DNA of 64,000 nt from Larus michahellis (GCF_964199755.1 NC_133903.1:56240739-56304738), one strand, 5' to 3'; counted from the first letter of the stretch, positions 11,764-23,603 are shown. A program made the numbers and translations. Notes: generated by a model not told the origin, from the letters alone.

Positions 11764-11999
11764 CTGCAGAACAGGCAGGAAAAAAGTGAACAGAAATATT
11801 TATGTCTTAGCTCCAAAAAGGCTTTTTAGGGGGGGGGACAGGAAGTGTTTCTATTTACACTCTGTGGCCCTGCTGCTGTTCCCTTGTCTCCTCCACCCCT
11901 CGCCTTGTTCTTACTTAGCTTTAAGGACGGTGATGCCGGCTGGTCACCAGGCTCCTGCGCAGCAGGTGGAGGTAGAAATCTGCCTTCCCGCTGCTTGGC
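11764..11999. other. Short unique spacer between CR1 and candidate LTR
   Basis: Pyrimidine-rich, with a G9-type run near 11829. Nothing else recognised. TTGGC at 11995-11999 may be the left target-site duplication of the next element. Confidence 0.4.
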
Positions 12000-12685
12000 T
12001 GTGTACTATGGTTTGAAAAACCCACACCAGTTAATTGTTGTTTAGACAATTATTCTCTCACCCGATGACCCCTGCCCACCCGGGAAGGGGAATCGGGGAA
12101 AAAGCAAGGAAACCCGAGGGTTGAAATGTAAACAGGTTTAGTAGAATAAGACTAGATAATTAACGACACTAAAGAACCAGTGTTGATCCCGACAGCAATA
12201 TAACATAGACAAGGACCGTCCCCAGCCCATTCCCCCACAGGGAGCCGTGCACTCCCCGCAGGGACAGCCAACGTGGGACCCTGCGAGCGCTGCGGCTGCG
12301 GGAGGAAGGGAAGGGCTCAGGGCTCCGGCACCGGGGCGAGGAGTGCTCAGGGTGGCAGCCATTAGAGAAAGAGAGAGAGAGAACTCCTCAGCAAACTGTC
12401 TCATTTCTGTGGGATGTGCCGTTCACGGTGTGAAATAATCCCGTTGGCAGCTTGGGGCCAGCGCCCGGGTCTCGCTCCTCCTCGTCCCCGCACCTGGGGA
12501 GCTGGAAACACTGAGACCTTGAAACCCGCAGCCCAGAGCCGGCTGTAAAGGAAACACTGGCACAAGTTCCGACACTGGAGTCTGCTAAAAGTGCGGTTTT
12601 CCCCGGCATTGGAAGAGACCTTACTGAAAAGTAAAATTACTGAAAGAGAAATCAATCCTGTGTCGCCCAAACCAGGGAATCGTGT
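12000..12685 (+). mobile_element. Probable degenerate solo LTR of an avian endogenous retrovirus
   Basis: The segment follows, block by block, an LTR type I recall as widespread in bird genomes. It opens TGTGTACTATGGTTTGAAAA, has a purine-rich stretch with GAAACCCGAGGGTTGAAATG and AAACAGGTTTAGTAGAATAA, and a middle block GTGTGAAATAATCCCGTTGG. Then come GAAACACTGGCACAAG and a close CGCCCAAACCAGG. TTGGC flanks both sides (11995-11999 and 12686-12690), which could be a 5-base target-site duplication, though the right end does not finish in CA. About 690 bases. No internal retroviral genes are next to it, so it would be a solo LTR. The family assignment rests on memory, not on a search. Confidence 0.55.
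12364..12382. repeat. Short GA-rich simple repeat
   Basis: GAGAAAGAGAGAGAGAGAAC inside the candidate LTR; a minor purine microsatellite. Confidence 0.7.
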
Positions 12686-14130
12686 TTGGCCTTTGAGAGA
12701 GTACGAGACGCGTGGGCCGTGCAGACTCTGTCCTTTACACAAGCATCCAGATGCAATATGCAAATCTGCTCGTTATACGAGGACCCGGACCGCAGATGGG
12801 GCTGCGGTTTGCCTTTGTGCGTTAAATCGCCCTATCACCCCTAGGCTGCTGCCCCGGCTTTTGTGGTCTCCTCCTCCGTCCGTGGCTCACAGCTCTACAC
12901 CAAAGAGGCTCCGAGGCACTTGGGGAGATTAAAAGGATGATTAAAAACTAAGAACAAAACCAGATCCGGCAGTCTTTTAAAAGGGGATTTATTTGTAATC
13001 AGAGAAAGAGGAAAATGAGGTCCTAACCTGCCGCACGGCGAAGGGGGAGAGTCACGTTAGGGGCTTGAGCTGGATCCTGGTTCATTTATGATCTTCACCA
13101 TCTGTAATTAAATATAAGTTATCTGGGCAGAATGTATCTGCCTGCTTATACTGCACTGAAATATGATAGCGTGTTTTTAGCAAAAACAACTGTAGTGTCT
13201 GTATTTTATTATTTCTGGTGTTTGTTTAACTTCCCAGCTGTGCGAGGCGCTGCGGGAGCATCCCCCAGCCCTGGTCTGGGGTCTCGAGGCACATCGGGGA
13301 CAGGCCCTGGGAACTCACTGAGCTTCCGAGATAAGGTAAAAGATTTGGGATAAGGCCTATACAACAGCAGCAGAAAGACGTAGCAAAAGAAAAACTTAAT
13401 TTTTCTTTAACATTTTTTTTTCCCATTATACTTTTGACCCGCCTTAATAAAAATGTATCAGGTATATGGAAACACCCTTGTCTCTCCGTACCATAACTTT
13501 CAGGCTGTCTTGTGCTGGTCCTTCTTGCCTTTGTACAAGAGAAAGAGCTTTTTATTCTATGTTTGGTTCTTTGGTTGGAAAACGATTTCTAAAGGGAATA
13601 ATCATGTAACACATCATTGACTGTTTTTCTCACAAGTCTTTAAAGCAAATGAATGCAGAACGATTTTTCTTCTGAATGCGTTGTCCTAAGTGAAGCCTGA
13701 GCCCATGCCCTGCCCCGCAGCACAAGGCGGGGGGGTGCTGGAAGCCTTCGGTTGCAATTAATTTGTGTGTAGTAAGAATATGTAATCAGGTGTAATTATA
13801 GCACACAAGTCAATCCTTCTGTCTGTAGTGCCCAAATTATGAGCAAATTCTTGCAGCCCTCCCTGAGCTCAGACACTTGCCCGGAGCCTGGAGGGCGTTG
13901 CTGGGCAAAGGGAGGCTGCGTGGGACGGACGGCTCTGCTCTACAGGCTGCCGAAAGCAAAAGTCCCAAAAAAAACCAAGGGGCAAAGAACCTGGCACATG
14001 TTTTTCCCGGCCGTCTTGGTAATTAAACACCTTTGAGTTGGGACTTTGTCAAACTCAGTGCAATTTCATGGCAGTTCTGGTCTCTAATTGGAGTCTTTGG
14101 GGAAAAACACTTGGAAGATTCAAAACTGTC
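12686..14130. other. Unique non-coding sequence
   Basis: AT-rich stretches at 12930-13000 and 13370-13660 alternate with GC-rich ones. No repeat or gene is supported. AT-rich words such as TGTAATCAGGTGTAATTATA near 13780-13800 give it the look of ordinary unique non-coding DNA. Confidence 0.5.
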
Positions 14131-14518
14131 TCTGAGTTGGGGGGGTTCAGCCTGGAGAAGAGAAGGCTCCGGGGAGACTTTCCAGCCCCTGCCAGGCCCC
14201 AAAGGGGCTCCAGGAAAGCTGGGGAGGGACTCTGGAGCAGGGAGGGGAGCCATGGGATGAGGTTTTAAACTGGTAGAGGGGAGATTGAGATGAGATGTGA
14301 GGCAGAAATTGTTGGCTGTGAGGGGGGTGAGCCCCTGGCCCAGGTTGCCCAGAGAAGCTGTGGCTGCCCCATCCCTGGAGGGGTTCAAGGCCAGGTTGGC
14401 CGGGGCTTGGAGCAACCTGGGCTGGTGGGAGGTGTCCCTGCCCAGGGCAGGGGGTGCCACTGGGTGGCCTTTAAGGTCCCTTCCCACCCAGACCATGCTG
14501 TGATTCTATGATTCCATG
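14131..14518 (+). mobile_element. CR1 LINE 3' portion (group A), about 390 bases
   Basis: Begins in TCTGAGTTGGGGGGGTTCAG and continues GGAGAAGAGAAGGCTCCGGG, GAGATGAGATGTGAGGCAG and GGGAGGTGTCCCTGCCC to a tail TGATTCTATGATTCCATG. It is nearly colinear with the copies at 37.4 and 48.6 kb, with the change TTTAAACTGGTAG where they read TTTACACTGCAAG. Confidence 0.96.
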
Positions 14519-15396
14519 TTTGATAATGGTGCCCACACCTTTCTCTTCTCTTTCTCTCCCACCTTTCTGCATGAAGAAGCTCAAGGGTCTTGCGTACACG
14601 GAATATTACTTTTGTTTTTATTCCTTTTGTATTGGGGGATGCTGTGGGGCCACCCCACAGCCCAGGAATGAGGAAAACAACCTTTTCCCTGAAAAAAAAG
14701 TCCTTTAGGGCTGCAGAGACCAGCTCTGTAGCAGCAGGTTGGACGAGAGTAAATCGCTTAACAGACCTCTGCTAATATCTATAAATCATGTGAAGAGTCC
14801 GAAAATTTCACTGATCTCATATATTGTAGCTTGTCACAAATGCTGTAATACATCATTACATTGTCTGAATAGCATAAAATAACTCAACAAAGAACTAAAG
14901 GCAGGACACATCTGGCATGTCTAGACTGGGAAAATAGGTTACGTCTGAAAATGTTAGCTCTTCCCCAGAGTCACTCATGACCAGTTAACGTATTTTTGAA
15001 AGTATTAAATTGCATTTGCACTAGGAGCAAAATCATGTTTAAATTGCTATTAACTAACACGTTTTCAAGTGTGGCCTATTTTTCCTCATTTAGAAGTGGC
15101 TGTTATCAGCTGAGCTGTCACCAACGTGAGAGGGGATGTACGAAATGTGAAGAGGTAGGAAATGTTAAAGGAGGCTTTTTTATTATCCCCAATATTTGGT
15201 GTGGGTTTATTTCAGCTTTCGGCTGCAGATTCCTATAACCCATTTTGCTGAAACCAATTTGTGCCTCCATTAAAGGAAGGGATAAGTAGGTTGGGGAACG
15301 TGTGGTTTCTTGGTAAGGGCATCACTAACACTTCTCACCGAGCAGGTAACCCTAGGAAGTCTCCAGTGCTGCATCTCTCTGTCCTTCGTTGCACCT
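14519..15396. other. Unique non-coding sequence
   Basis: AT-rich from 14770 to 15260. No recognised repeat or RNA gene. Confidence 0.5.
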
Positions 15397-15601
15397 TGAA
15401 GATGATCAGAGGGCTGGAGCACCTCAGTTGCTGGGCCCAGGTTGCCCAGAGAAGCTGTGGCTGCCCCATCCCTGGAGGGGTTCAAGGCCAGGTTGGCCGG
15501 GGCTTGGAGCAACCTGGGCTGGTGGGAGGTGTCCCTGCCCAGGGCAGGGGGTGCCCACTGGATGATCCCTACGGTACCTTCCAACCCAAACCATTCTATG
15601 A
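15397..15601 (+). mobile_element. CR1 LINE with internal deletion (group A 3' end)
   Basis: GAAGATGATCAGAGGGCTGG followed by AGCACCTCAG translates as KMIRGLEHLS, a stretch of the CR1 ORF2 C-terminus. Within a few bases it jumps to GGGCCCAGGTTGCCCAGAG in the 3' region. The intervening roughly 300 bases seen in other copies are missing. The 3' end then runs normally to CCAACCCAAACCATTCTATG. Confidence 0.85.
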
Positions 15602-17484
15602 AATCTCTGAAACATACCCCTTAGAAGCAGAATTCCAGAAAGAACCCAAAATGCCAAGATGTAATGAACCCAGAGCCAGTGACACCCTTTCTCATGGCCG
15701 CCCTCTGGGCTCCCCGCCTGCCTGAGCCCCCCATCCGTACGGCTCCACAAGCCTTGCCGCCTCTCTCTCCCCAGACCCCACCAGCTTCTGCCTTCATTCA
15801 GCTCTTCCCAGCTTCCCCTGGACGTTCGCACGATGCTGCTGCTCGAGGCATCACCCCAAAAGCCTCACCGGGGCTGTCCCCCTGGTACAGCCGTGCCAGC
15901 CCCTGCACTGGCCTCTTCCAGATCCCGTGGGCTTTGCACCAGGGAAATTTTTTGACTTATTGGCTTTTCTCTGCCTCCTTCAACAAAGCCCTGGCCATTC
16001 ATACCTCAGCTGCAAGTAAAACACTGTCTTCATTAAAGCTCTTGAAAGTGTCAGCTCTCTCATCCCCTTAAACCTCAAAATCCTCTTGGTTTTGTTTTTA
16101 TTTTCATACCTTGTTACCTCCACAGGCTCTTTCTGGGGAGATCACCCCAACCTTCCCCGCAGCAGCCCCTTCTGGTCCACCAGCAGTGTCTGCTCCTGAG
16201 CTGAGGAGCTCAGAAATTCAACTATTAATAAACTCACAAAACTATCACCATGAGCAGCCGCTAAAAATACTTACTGGATGGGCCGAGATTAATTAATGCT
16301 CGCGTATCCGTTCTTAACTAATTTTCACCCTGATTTTGAAACGGAGGAATTAAAAAAAGGGTTATTTAACATGCAATGTCTCAAAGGCAGCAGAGCCGGG
16401 CTGCCCTGTGGTTCCTCCGCAGCACACGTGCGGCACCGATGGGGCCAGGACTGCTTCAGCCCCTCCATGCGATGAGTTTGCTGAGTTTATTTGAGCAATG
16501 GAGCAAAGCACGAGGTCTGCAATCCTTCATCCCCTGACAGCCCTCCATTCCTGTTAAGATAACTGAAAGGGGTTTTATCCTGTACCTGATGAGGTCAAAC
16601 TGAGCTACTGAACTCTTCGCTGCTGATTTAGGTCGTTCTTTTCCCAGACTTCCCATCTCTCATTTGTAGGGCGAAATTAACCCCTTGGACAACTCCTCGG
16701 CGTGATACGCACACTGAAAGAAGAGACACGATTGAGAAGCTGGAGAGAAAATCATGTCGGTGGCAGCACCAGGCTGGTTCCCCGGGACATCCCTGCCCAC
16801 CCGGCCTGTACTTTCCCCTTTCTGCAGAGAATGACCTTCTTGTGTGTCAGCACGTGTCACCAAGCTGGCGTCTGGAGGCTCTTTGCCCTCTGATTTCTGA
16901 CTCGGGGACTCCTCGCTGGAGCTCACCTTCCCTCAGCAGGCTGGGGATAATCTGCTCCGAGGGCAGCGGCTGCACACGAACCCCAATGCCTCAATGACCA
17001 TCTTAGGCGTAGAAATTATTTGTTAGTCTAATGTAAGTAATTAGCAGAAAAGTAATTAATGGAAAAGTACTTCTCATGGACAACAACAGAAAAAAACGCA
17101 CCCGGCTCCCAAACCCGGAGACTGCAGAGAGAAGCACTTCCCAGGTGTGATCAGCCAAGACTTTTGGCTGGATATATCAGACTTCCAGCCCGCCCTGCAA
17201 ATGTTGGTGGAAGAGCTTTTGATTTCCCACGGGGCTTCTGACCCCCCGGTGGGGTCCGTAAGAGCCCTCAGGGAACCCCGATGTGCCGGGATGCGGTGGA
17301 GGCAGCTCCTGCTTGCCCGCAATGGGTCCCCAGGGGCAACATCCATCCCCAGGTGGGCATGGTGACCGGGCTGAACATCGCGAACACATTCAGATAATGG
17401 ATGGACAGGAAAAGGGGTTTAGTAATTCCCACCTAGCAAATTTTTCAGAAAAACAGTACAAAAAGTTTCTCATCATCAAAATCG
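15602..17484. other. Unique non-coding sequence
   Basis: 15700-15920 is pyrimidine-rich and GC-rich; 16200-16360 and 16990-17060 are AT-rich with several TTAATTAAT-type words. No supported gene. Confidence 0.5.
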
Positions 17485-17957
17485 TACAATCACAGCATGG
17501 TTTGGGTGGGAAGGGACCTTAAAGGCCACCCAGTGGCACCCCCTGCCCTGGGCAGGGACACCTCCCACCAGCCCAGGTTGCTCCAAGCCCCGGCCAACCT
17601 GGCCTTGAACCCCTCCAGGGATGGGGCAGCCACAGCTTCTCTGGGCAACCTGGGCCAGGGGCTCACCGCCCTCACAGCAAACAATTTCTGCCTCACGTCT
17701 CATCTCAATCTCCCCTCTTGCAGTGTAAAACCCTTCCCCCTCGTCCCATGGCTCCCCTCCCTGCTCCAGAGTCCCTCCCCACCTTTCCTGGAGCCCCTTG
17801 AGGGCCTGGCAGGGGCTGGAAGGTCTCCCCGGAGCCTTCTCTTCTCCAGGCTGAACCCCCCCAGCTCTCTCAGCCTGTCCTCCCAGCAGAGGGGCTCCAG
17901 CCCTCCCAGCAGCTCCGGGGCCTCCTCTGGCCCCGCTCCAACAGCTCCGTGTCCATC
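17485..17957 (-). mobile_element. CR1 LINE 3' portion (group A), about 470 bases
   Basis: Full group A 3' half on the minus strand, from the tail TACAATCACAGCATGG through GGGCAGGGACACCTCCCACC, CAAACAATTTCTGCC, and CTTCTCTTCCAGGCTGAACC-type sequence (here CTTCTCTTCTCCAGG). It ends in GCTCCAACAGCTCCGTGTCC. On the element strand it starts near AGCATAAGATGGACACGG, nearly the same start as the copy at 37.3 kb. The last part is the end of ORF2; it is not intact. Confidence 0.96.
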
Positions 17958-18464
17958 TTATGCTGCCACCCAAAGCCCTTCTGCAGGGGGTGACCTGCTC
18001 CCCCCGGCTTGCTGTGCCTCTGGAAGAGATCAGCCCTGCATCTTCCCCAACCCTGATCCTGCTCTCCTCTCCCAAAACCTGCAGCAAAGCCTGGAATTAC
18101 GACAGCAGATGTGCACAGTGCACTATGCTTCCGAAATCCATTGTGTGGAGGTGTTGGCAGCCAAAGACATCCATCCCCTAGTTAGTGAGAGATTTAAATA
18201 TTGTTGAAAATCTTGAAGAAATCAATAGACACGTTTAATGACTTCCTGTTGAAGGATGACTTGAGCTATAGCAACTATTGACCGGGCTGTAGCACCAATA
18301 AATGAATGAGAACTGGCACCCCGTGCACCTTCTGCAGTTCTGCTTGGAGACGCTGATGGGATGTAACAGCTATCGGTCATGGGAACAACATGCATTTCCT
18401 CGTGGCTTCCTACATATCCATTATCCCAAGCTGTCTGCAAGCATCTGGCCGTAGTGGGTGATAT
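17958..18464. other. Unique spacer
   Basis: GC-rich for the first 150 bases, then mixed. No recognised feature. Confidence 0.45.
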
Positions 18465-18609
18465 CATAGAATCAAAGAATGGTTTGGGTTGGAAGGGACC
18501 TTAAAGCTCATGTCGTTCCAACCCCCCTGCCATGGGCAGGGATGCCTCCCACTAGACCAGGCTGCTCAAAGCCCCGTCCAACCTGGCCTCCGGCAAAGCT
18601 TCCAGGATT
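18465..18609 (-). mobile_element. CR1 LINE 3' end (group A, older form)
   Basis: CATAGAATCAAAGAATGG, GGTTGGAAGGGACCTTAAAG, CCCCCCTGCCATGGGCAGGG and ACTAGACCAGGCTGCTCAAA. It reads closer to the general CR1 3' consensus than to the other group A copies (ACTAGACCAGG rather than ACCAGCCCAGG). This suggests a different subfamily or age. Confidence 0.93.
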
Positions 18610-19501
18610 TTTATCTCCAGCTTTGGAAGAAGGCTGTGGCAGGGAATGCCAGGGCTGATGTGCTGGGTCTGCTGAGCGTGCAGGACACAGCTCTGGCGAA
18701 CACCAAGGAGGGGCTTTGCTCTTGTGTTTTGTCACAAACATCAGGCTGGGAGGCACAAACGAAAAGCTGCAGTCTGCTCCGGGCCAGCGCCGAGGAGGCA
18801 GGGGGGAGGCGGGTGTCCTGGCTGAAGGCAGGGGGATGGAGCTGGTGGCCCCAGAGGTCCCCTGTCCCCACGCCACACGATGCTACTTCTCTGGGGGAAA
18901 CACGCAGAAATGGCTTTGCATGTCCAGATTTCCAAACTTCTGTTTGCAGTAGGATGTCAAGTCTGCAAAACCCAATAACTACAGATTTCAGCTGTCTTCA
19001 GTGAAATACCACTTTCCTGGATTCCACATATTTGATTAAGTTTAATTTGATTTGATTCCTTTTATTATCGATTTGATTCTTTTGAAAGTCAGACAACGAC
19101 CGTCAGAGGAGGAAAACAAATATTTTTGTAAGATTAATATGAACTTGTTAGGCAAAATGGGAGTGAAGTCAGCCACAGTTCCTTTTTTAGCTCTTTTATT
19201 CCTTGTTCAGTGTTGTGACAGTGCTGTTCCTTCCGCTCAGCTAAGAATAGCCGAAAGTCTCCCAGGAGCAGGCTCAGACATGTGCTTCCTGGGGCTTCAT
19301 AAGAAGAGTCAACTTTGCAGGAGCGTGTGAAGGGGAAAACCACCTCCAGCGCGTTGTCTTTGTGTTCTTTACTGACCGTGACGGCTTTTCTCGTCTGCTA
19401 CCCTTTCCATGTATAAAATTGCTGTGGACTGAGCTGCAGTTAAGGGATGAATTAAGGTTAAATCCAAAGCTTTCTGTAGCTGATGCAGAGATCCGTTGTA
19501 T
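18610..19501. other. Unique non-coding sequence
   Basis: No repeat recognised. AT-rich at 19020-19140 with tandem-like GATTTGATTCCTTTT / GATTTGATTCTTTTG words near 19050-19086. Confidence 0.5.
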
Positions 19502-19824
19502 CCCCAACAGCAGAGGGACACGGAGCTGTTGGAGTGGGGCCAGAGGAGGCCCCGGAGATGCTGGGAGGGCTGGAGCCCCTCTGCTGGGAGGACAGGCTGA
19601 GAGAGCTGGGGGGGTTCAGCCTGGAGAAGAGAAGGCTCCGGGGAGACCTTCCAGGCCCTAAAGGGGCTCCAGGAAAGCTGGGCAGGGACTCTGGAGCAGG
19701 GACGGGAGCCATGGGACGAGGGGGAAGGGTTTTACACTGCAAGAGGGGAGATTGAGATGAGATGTGAGGCAGAAATTGTTGGCTGTGAGGGCGGTGAGCC
19801 CCTGGCCCAGGTTGCCCAGAGAAG
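19502..19824 (+). mobile_element. 3'-truncated CR1 LINE fragment (group A)
   Basis: Starts CCAACAGCAGAGGGACACGG, then GGCCAGAGGAGGCCCCGGAG, GAGGGGAGATTGAGATGAG and GTTGCCCAGAGAAG. It stops there and runs into unrelated TGGTGGTGTGGGCGTGC. The last roughly 170 bases of the element, including GGGAGGTGTCCC and the 8-base tail, are absent. The 3' end is where LINE integration starts, so its loss implies a later deletion, recombination or duplication. Confidence 0.93.
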
Positions 19825-21318
19825 TGGTGGTGTGGGCGTGCAGAGAGACAGGCTTCAGCCAGCAGCATCTGCTTCTGTGCGTTTGCCATGACTCTGCTCA
19901 AAGCTGGTGGCAAGCCGATGGGGCTGACTCGGCAGGACTTTTTCTTAAGAGACAATGCACACATTTTATGCATACAGTAGTATTTATAGCCCACAGTGAT
20001 TTCTATCGTACCCAGTTCCTCCAAGTCCCTTTTCCACCAGGACCGCGTCCACCTGCCCTGTTGGAAGCTGTCCCCACGCTGGCGAGGTCGGGGTGATGCC
20101 TCTGACCAGGAATCCCAGCCCTGCGGCTCTAAAGGGGCTTTGCATTCAGCGAGTTGCTCACCGTCGCAGTTACACAGGGACGGGTAACTCCAGGCTGATT
20201 GATCAGAAAATTGCTGTTATTTATCCTGTTCTTTGCATTCAGCCCTTAGCTATGCAAAGAATTTTGCATTTGCTGCCACAGGACGAGGAGCGGGCTCCTT
20301 GTCACGGCTCCTGGTGAGGACCTCACACAGCCATGAGTGTTCCCACCTCACACGTTTCAGAGAGGTTGGAAAAGCAGCGATTTCATGACAGGAAATTCAG
20401 CTCATTCTTGACACAACTATTAGATCGATGAGATGAAACAACTTGGCGTTAAGTGTGGTGGCAGCAAATGGCAACCTACGCAAGAGAGGTTAAAATAATC
20501 TAACAGGCTTTTTCCCCGCAACTCTATTTTGACTGAACTCACAAGGATGTCATCTTCATGGACGATAACCCGAGCTGCTAAGTGCTGCGTGCTCGCAGCC
20601 ATACCTGCACTTTAGAGCTGAGCACCAGTTATGGGATGCCACCATTGGTAAATTAATTAACCCTGAGTGCACAGCCGTTTGCAACGGGAAACAATATATA
20701 GCAGCAGCTATAAAACCAGTTTTATGCCTTTGTGAGTGTTTGTGAACCAAAGAGGAGAAAAGTCATTAATACTTATTTTCTGCCAGCTTTTAGAGCTTAG
20801 AATTATCTCATTAAGCGCTGAAGGAGAGATGAGCTCACAGTAAGAAACCTCGGCTCTAAACTTGCAAATAATTGCTGAAAGCCAGGTGAATATTCTTAAT
20901 GCTTTCTAAGGTCTTAATGCAGGACTTGGTTTCAAAGACATCTTTTCCCCTGAGTTGCTTTTGTTGTAACTGGTCCTGTCTCAGGTTTTTTTCTTTTTGC
21001 GAATATCAGTTTTTATTTTGAGTCTTTATATTTTAATAATTGGTTTTATACCTTTGGATATCTGTCTTCTGCTTCTGGCTACCGATGCCACCGACGCCTG
21101 CATTCCTCCGCCAGCCCGGCGCACGCGCTGGGACGTGTCAAGACGTACCCCACACCCCGGCGTTTCTTCGGCCCTTGTGCTAACCCTAAATCGTTTCAGC
21201 TGACGTAGCTGTCATACCTGTGCTGGCAACAGTTAGAGGCAGCTCGATGAAAAATGTCAGCAACAGTAGGAGCGTGGGAGCAGCAAATGCTGCAGCTCTT
21301 ATTTGACCACGATCTATT
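19825..21318. other. Unique non-coding sequence
   Basis: 20640-21060 is AT-rich with AAATTAATTAACCC near 20651-20664. No coding or RNA gene supported. Confidence 0.5.
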
Positions 21319-21779
21319 CATAGAATCACAAAATCATAGAACTGTTTTGGTTCAAAAGGACCTTTAAGATCATCAAGTCCAACCGTTAACCCAACACTGA
21401 CCAAACCCCCACTACCCCGTGTCCTTCAGCACCACGTCTGCCCGGCTTTTCAATCCCTCCAGGGATGGCGACTCCACCACTGCCCTGGGCAGCCTGGGCC
21501 AAGGCTTGACAACCCTTTTGGTGGAGAAATTTCTCCCAATATCCATCCTAAACCTCCCCTGGCGCAACTTGAGGCCGTTTCCTCTTGTCCCATGGCCTGT
21601 TCCTTGGGAGAAGAGCCCGACCCCCCCTGGCCGCCCCCTCCTTTCAGGGAGCTGCAGAGAGCGAGAAGGTCTCCCCTCAGCCCCCTTCTCTCCAGGCTGA
21701 ACCCCCCCAGCTCCCTCAGCCGCTCCTCACAAGGCTTGTGCTCCAGACCCCTCACCAGCTCCGTCGCCCTTCTCTGGTG
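21319..21779 (-). mobile_element. CR1 LINE 3' portion (group B), about 460 bases
   Basis: The longest group B copy: CATAGAATCACAAAATC, CACCACGTCTGCCCGGC, GGCTTGACAACCCTTTTGG, CAACTTGAGGCCGTTTCC, GGAGAAGAGCCCGACC and AGGCTTGTGCTCCAGACCCC. On the element strand the far end, up to CCACCAGAGAAGGGCGACGG, corresponds to the last codons of ORF2 ([12 protein letters not shown] in the minus frame). Confidence 0.95.
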
Positions 21780-23603
21780 GCTTCATCTTCTGAGCGAAAA
21801 GGGTCCTTGGGTAAAACCCAACCTGTGCGTCACAAAGATGCCACCAGGGAACACCTTTGCTCTTTGCGGATCACTGGCAGCTTCCGGAGGTGAACATCGC
21901 ACAAAGTTTGCTGAGCAGCACCCGGCTGTAGGTACCAGGGGTCCCCGTGGCGACGCGTACCCTGTGCATCGCCTGAGCGTCGCCCTCTCTGGGCATCTGG
22001 AAAACGAATCCCGCTGCGGATTCAGCCGCTGATCCCGGCGGTGCCATCTCACTGACCCTCAGGAGCAGCGGCAGAAGCTGCGGTGACACCGGTGGCTTCT
22101 GTCCCTTGTTCAGCTTCCCGAGAGCTGCTGCCAATGTTTTGTGTTGGAAATGTGTTTCTGCCGCCGGCTCCACAGCAGCTGGGGCTGCCGATGTTTGCCA
22201 GGGCACGGAATGCAGACCGGGCCCGGAGACCTGCGCCCGCTACCGCTTTCTTCTAAAAAAGCAAACAAAAGCAAGTTTAAAAACAGTTGCGAGTCTGAGA
22301 CTTTGCTCAATTGTTTTTAAAGGTTCTTTCCTGAAATGCTTCCTCAGGAGGTGATTCTCGTTAAATATTCACGGACCTTTACAGCTGCCAGCCCTTCGTT
22401 CCCAGCCGCTGGGAGATGGTTGGAAGGAAAAAAGAGATGCTGTTAGCTGCTGGATGCATCCCACTTTGCTGAGGGAGAGTCGGCTCCGAGGGGGCTTTCC
22501 TGGCCGTTTCCCAGAGAAGTCGGGAGGGAGGCACCTCCCCGACCCGCAGGAGGAATCGCAATCCTTTCCCTTCCCCAGTCCACCCCAGTGCCAGTCCCCC
22601 AAGACCGCCATCGTCTGCGAAGAGCACGGCGGCGCTCTGCTGACGGCTGCTCTCCCCCCGCTCCATAACGCGTCGTTAAATCAGCGAGTACTTGACATAA
22701 TTGGATCCCAGTGCATCGCTGAAGTTTGTAGTGCCACTGCAGTACAAATAAACATCTTCACCACAGCTGTGGGGCTTACGAGATTAAAAATGCGCTCGTC
22801 TCCTAAGAAAAACATGGGAGAACTTGTGCACCGGCAGGTGATTCCTGCTGTACCAGTCTGGAACCAGGCATGCTTTTTTGCTGCTGATTTACTCCTTTTT
22901 TTAAAAAAAAAAAAGCAAAATAAAACCAAAGCTGGGCTGGTGTCAGTCCAGCGGCGGTGCTGCCAGGAGAAGTGTTGGGGCTTAATATTCCCAAGTCAGC
23001 CTTTGCCCACCGAGGGTGACGGCTGGTGGCAGGTGCTGGCCACCATGGGGCAAGTGTGGCTGCAGCATCCCGTTGTCTGGGGCCAGCGATGCTCAGCAGG
23101 GACCGACCTGCAGCAGCCAAGAGAGTCGCCGGTCAGTCAAAAAGAGTGCGAAAGTAAACCACACAAATTGGGAAAGAAAGCCGCAATGTATTAATTAGCA
23201 GTTGGTCTGGAAAGCTCATTTTTGGGAAACGGTGTTTTCTCTTAGTAATCTTGACGCAGCTGTTTGAAGGTTATCTGGAAAAGGGATAAGTGATTTTTCC
23301 TGAAAGCAGGTTTTGTGTTTCATCATTTCTTTAAAGCATGTTATTTCAATTACCATTTAGCTAATGAACTCTTCAAATTTAATTAGCATAATTGGTTCCA
23401 ACTTTGCGAAGAAAGATTCATCCTGCTCTAATAAAAGTTTCATGAAATTTGCCTGTACTCTGCCAGGCCTGGGCTGGCAAATGGCTTCTGGGGACGCTCC
23501 CCAAAATGATCAAGGGCTGGTTTTGCCCTGGCTTTTCCCTTCGCATCATGTGCCGGGGCAGCAGCCCAGGTCTGGGGGTGCTCAGGCTTCCTGGACACAC
23601 GGA
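21780..23603. other. Unique non-coding sequence with AT-rich candidate conserved island
   Basis: A T7A12 run at 22896-22914. A 246-residue plus-strand open frame (22454-23194) has lysine runs from this homopolymer and no family resemblance. 23225-23460 is AT-rich, unique and dense in TAATTA-like words (see findings). Confidence 0.5.

Noticed and set aside
17476..18207. Long open frames of 203 and 236 residues on both strands
   Set aside because: Both overlap the same CR1 copy; an open frame on both strands over a known repeat is a composition effect.
22454..23194. 246-residue plus-strand frame
   Set aside because: Crosses a T7A12 homopolymer (giving a lysine run), shows no domain, and competes with other frames. 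No exon-like splice sites at its ends.
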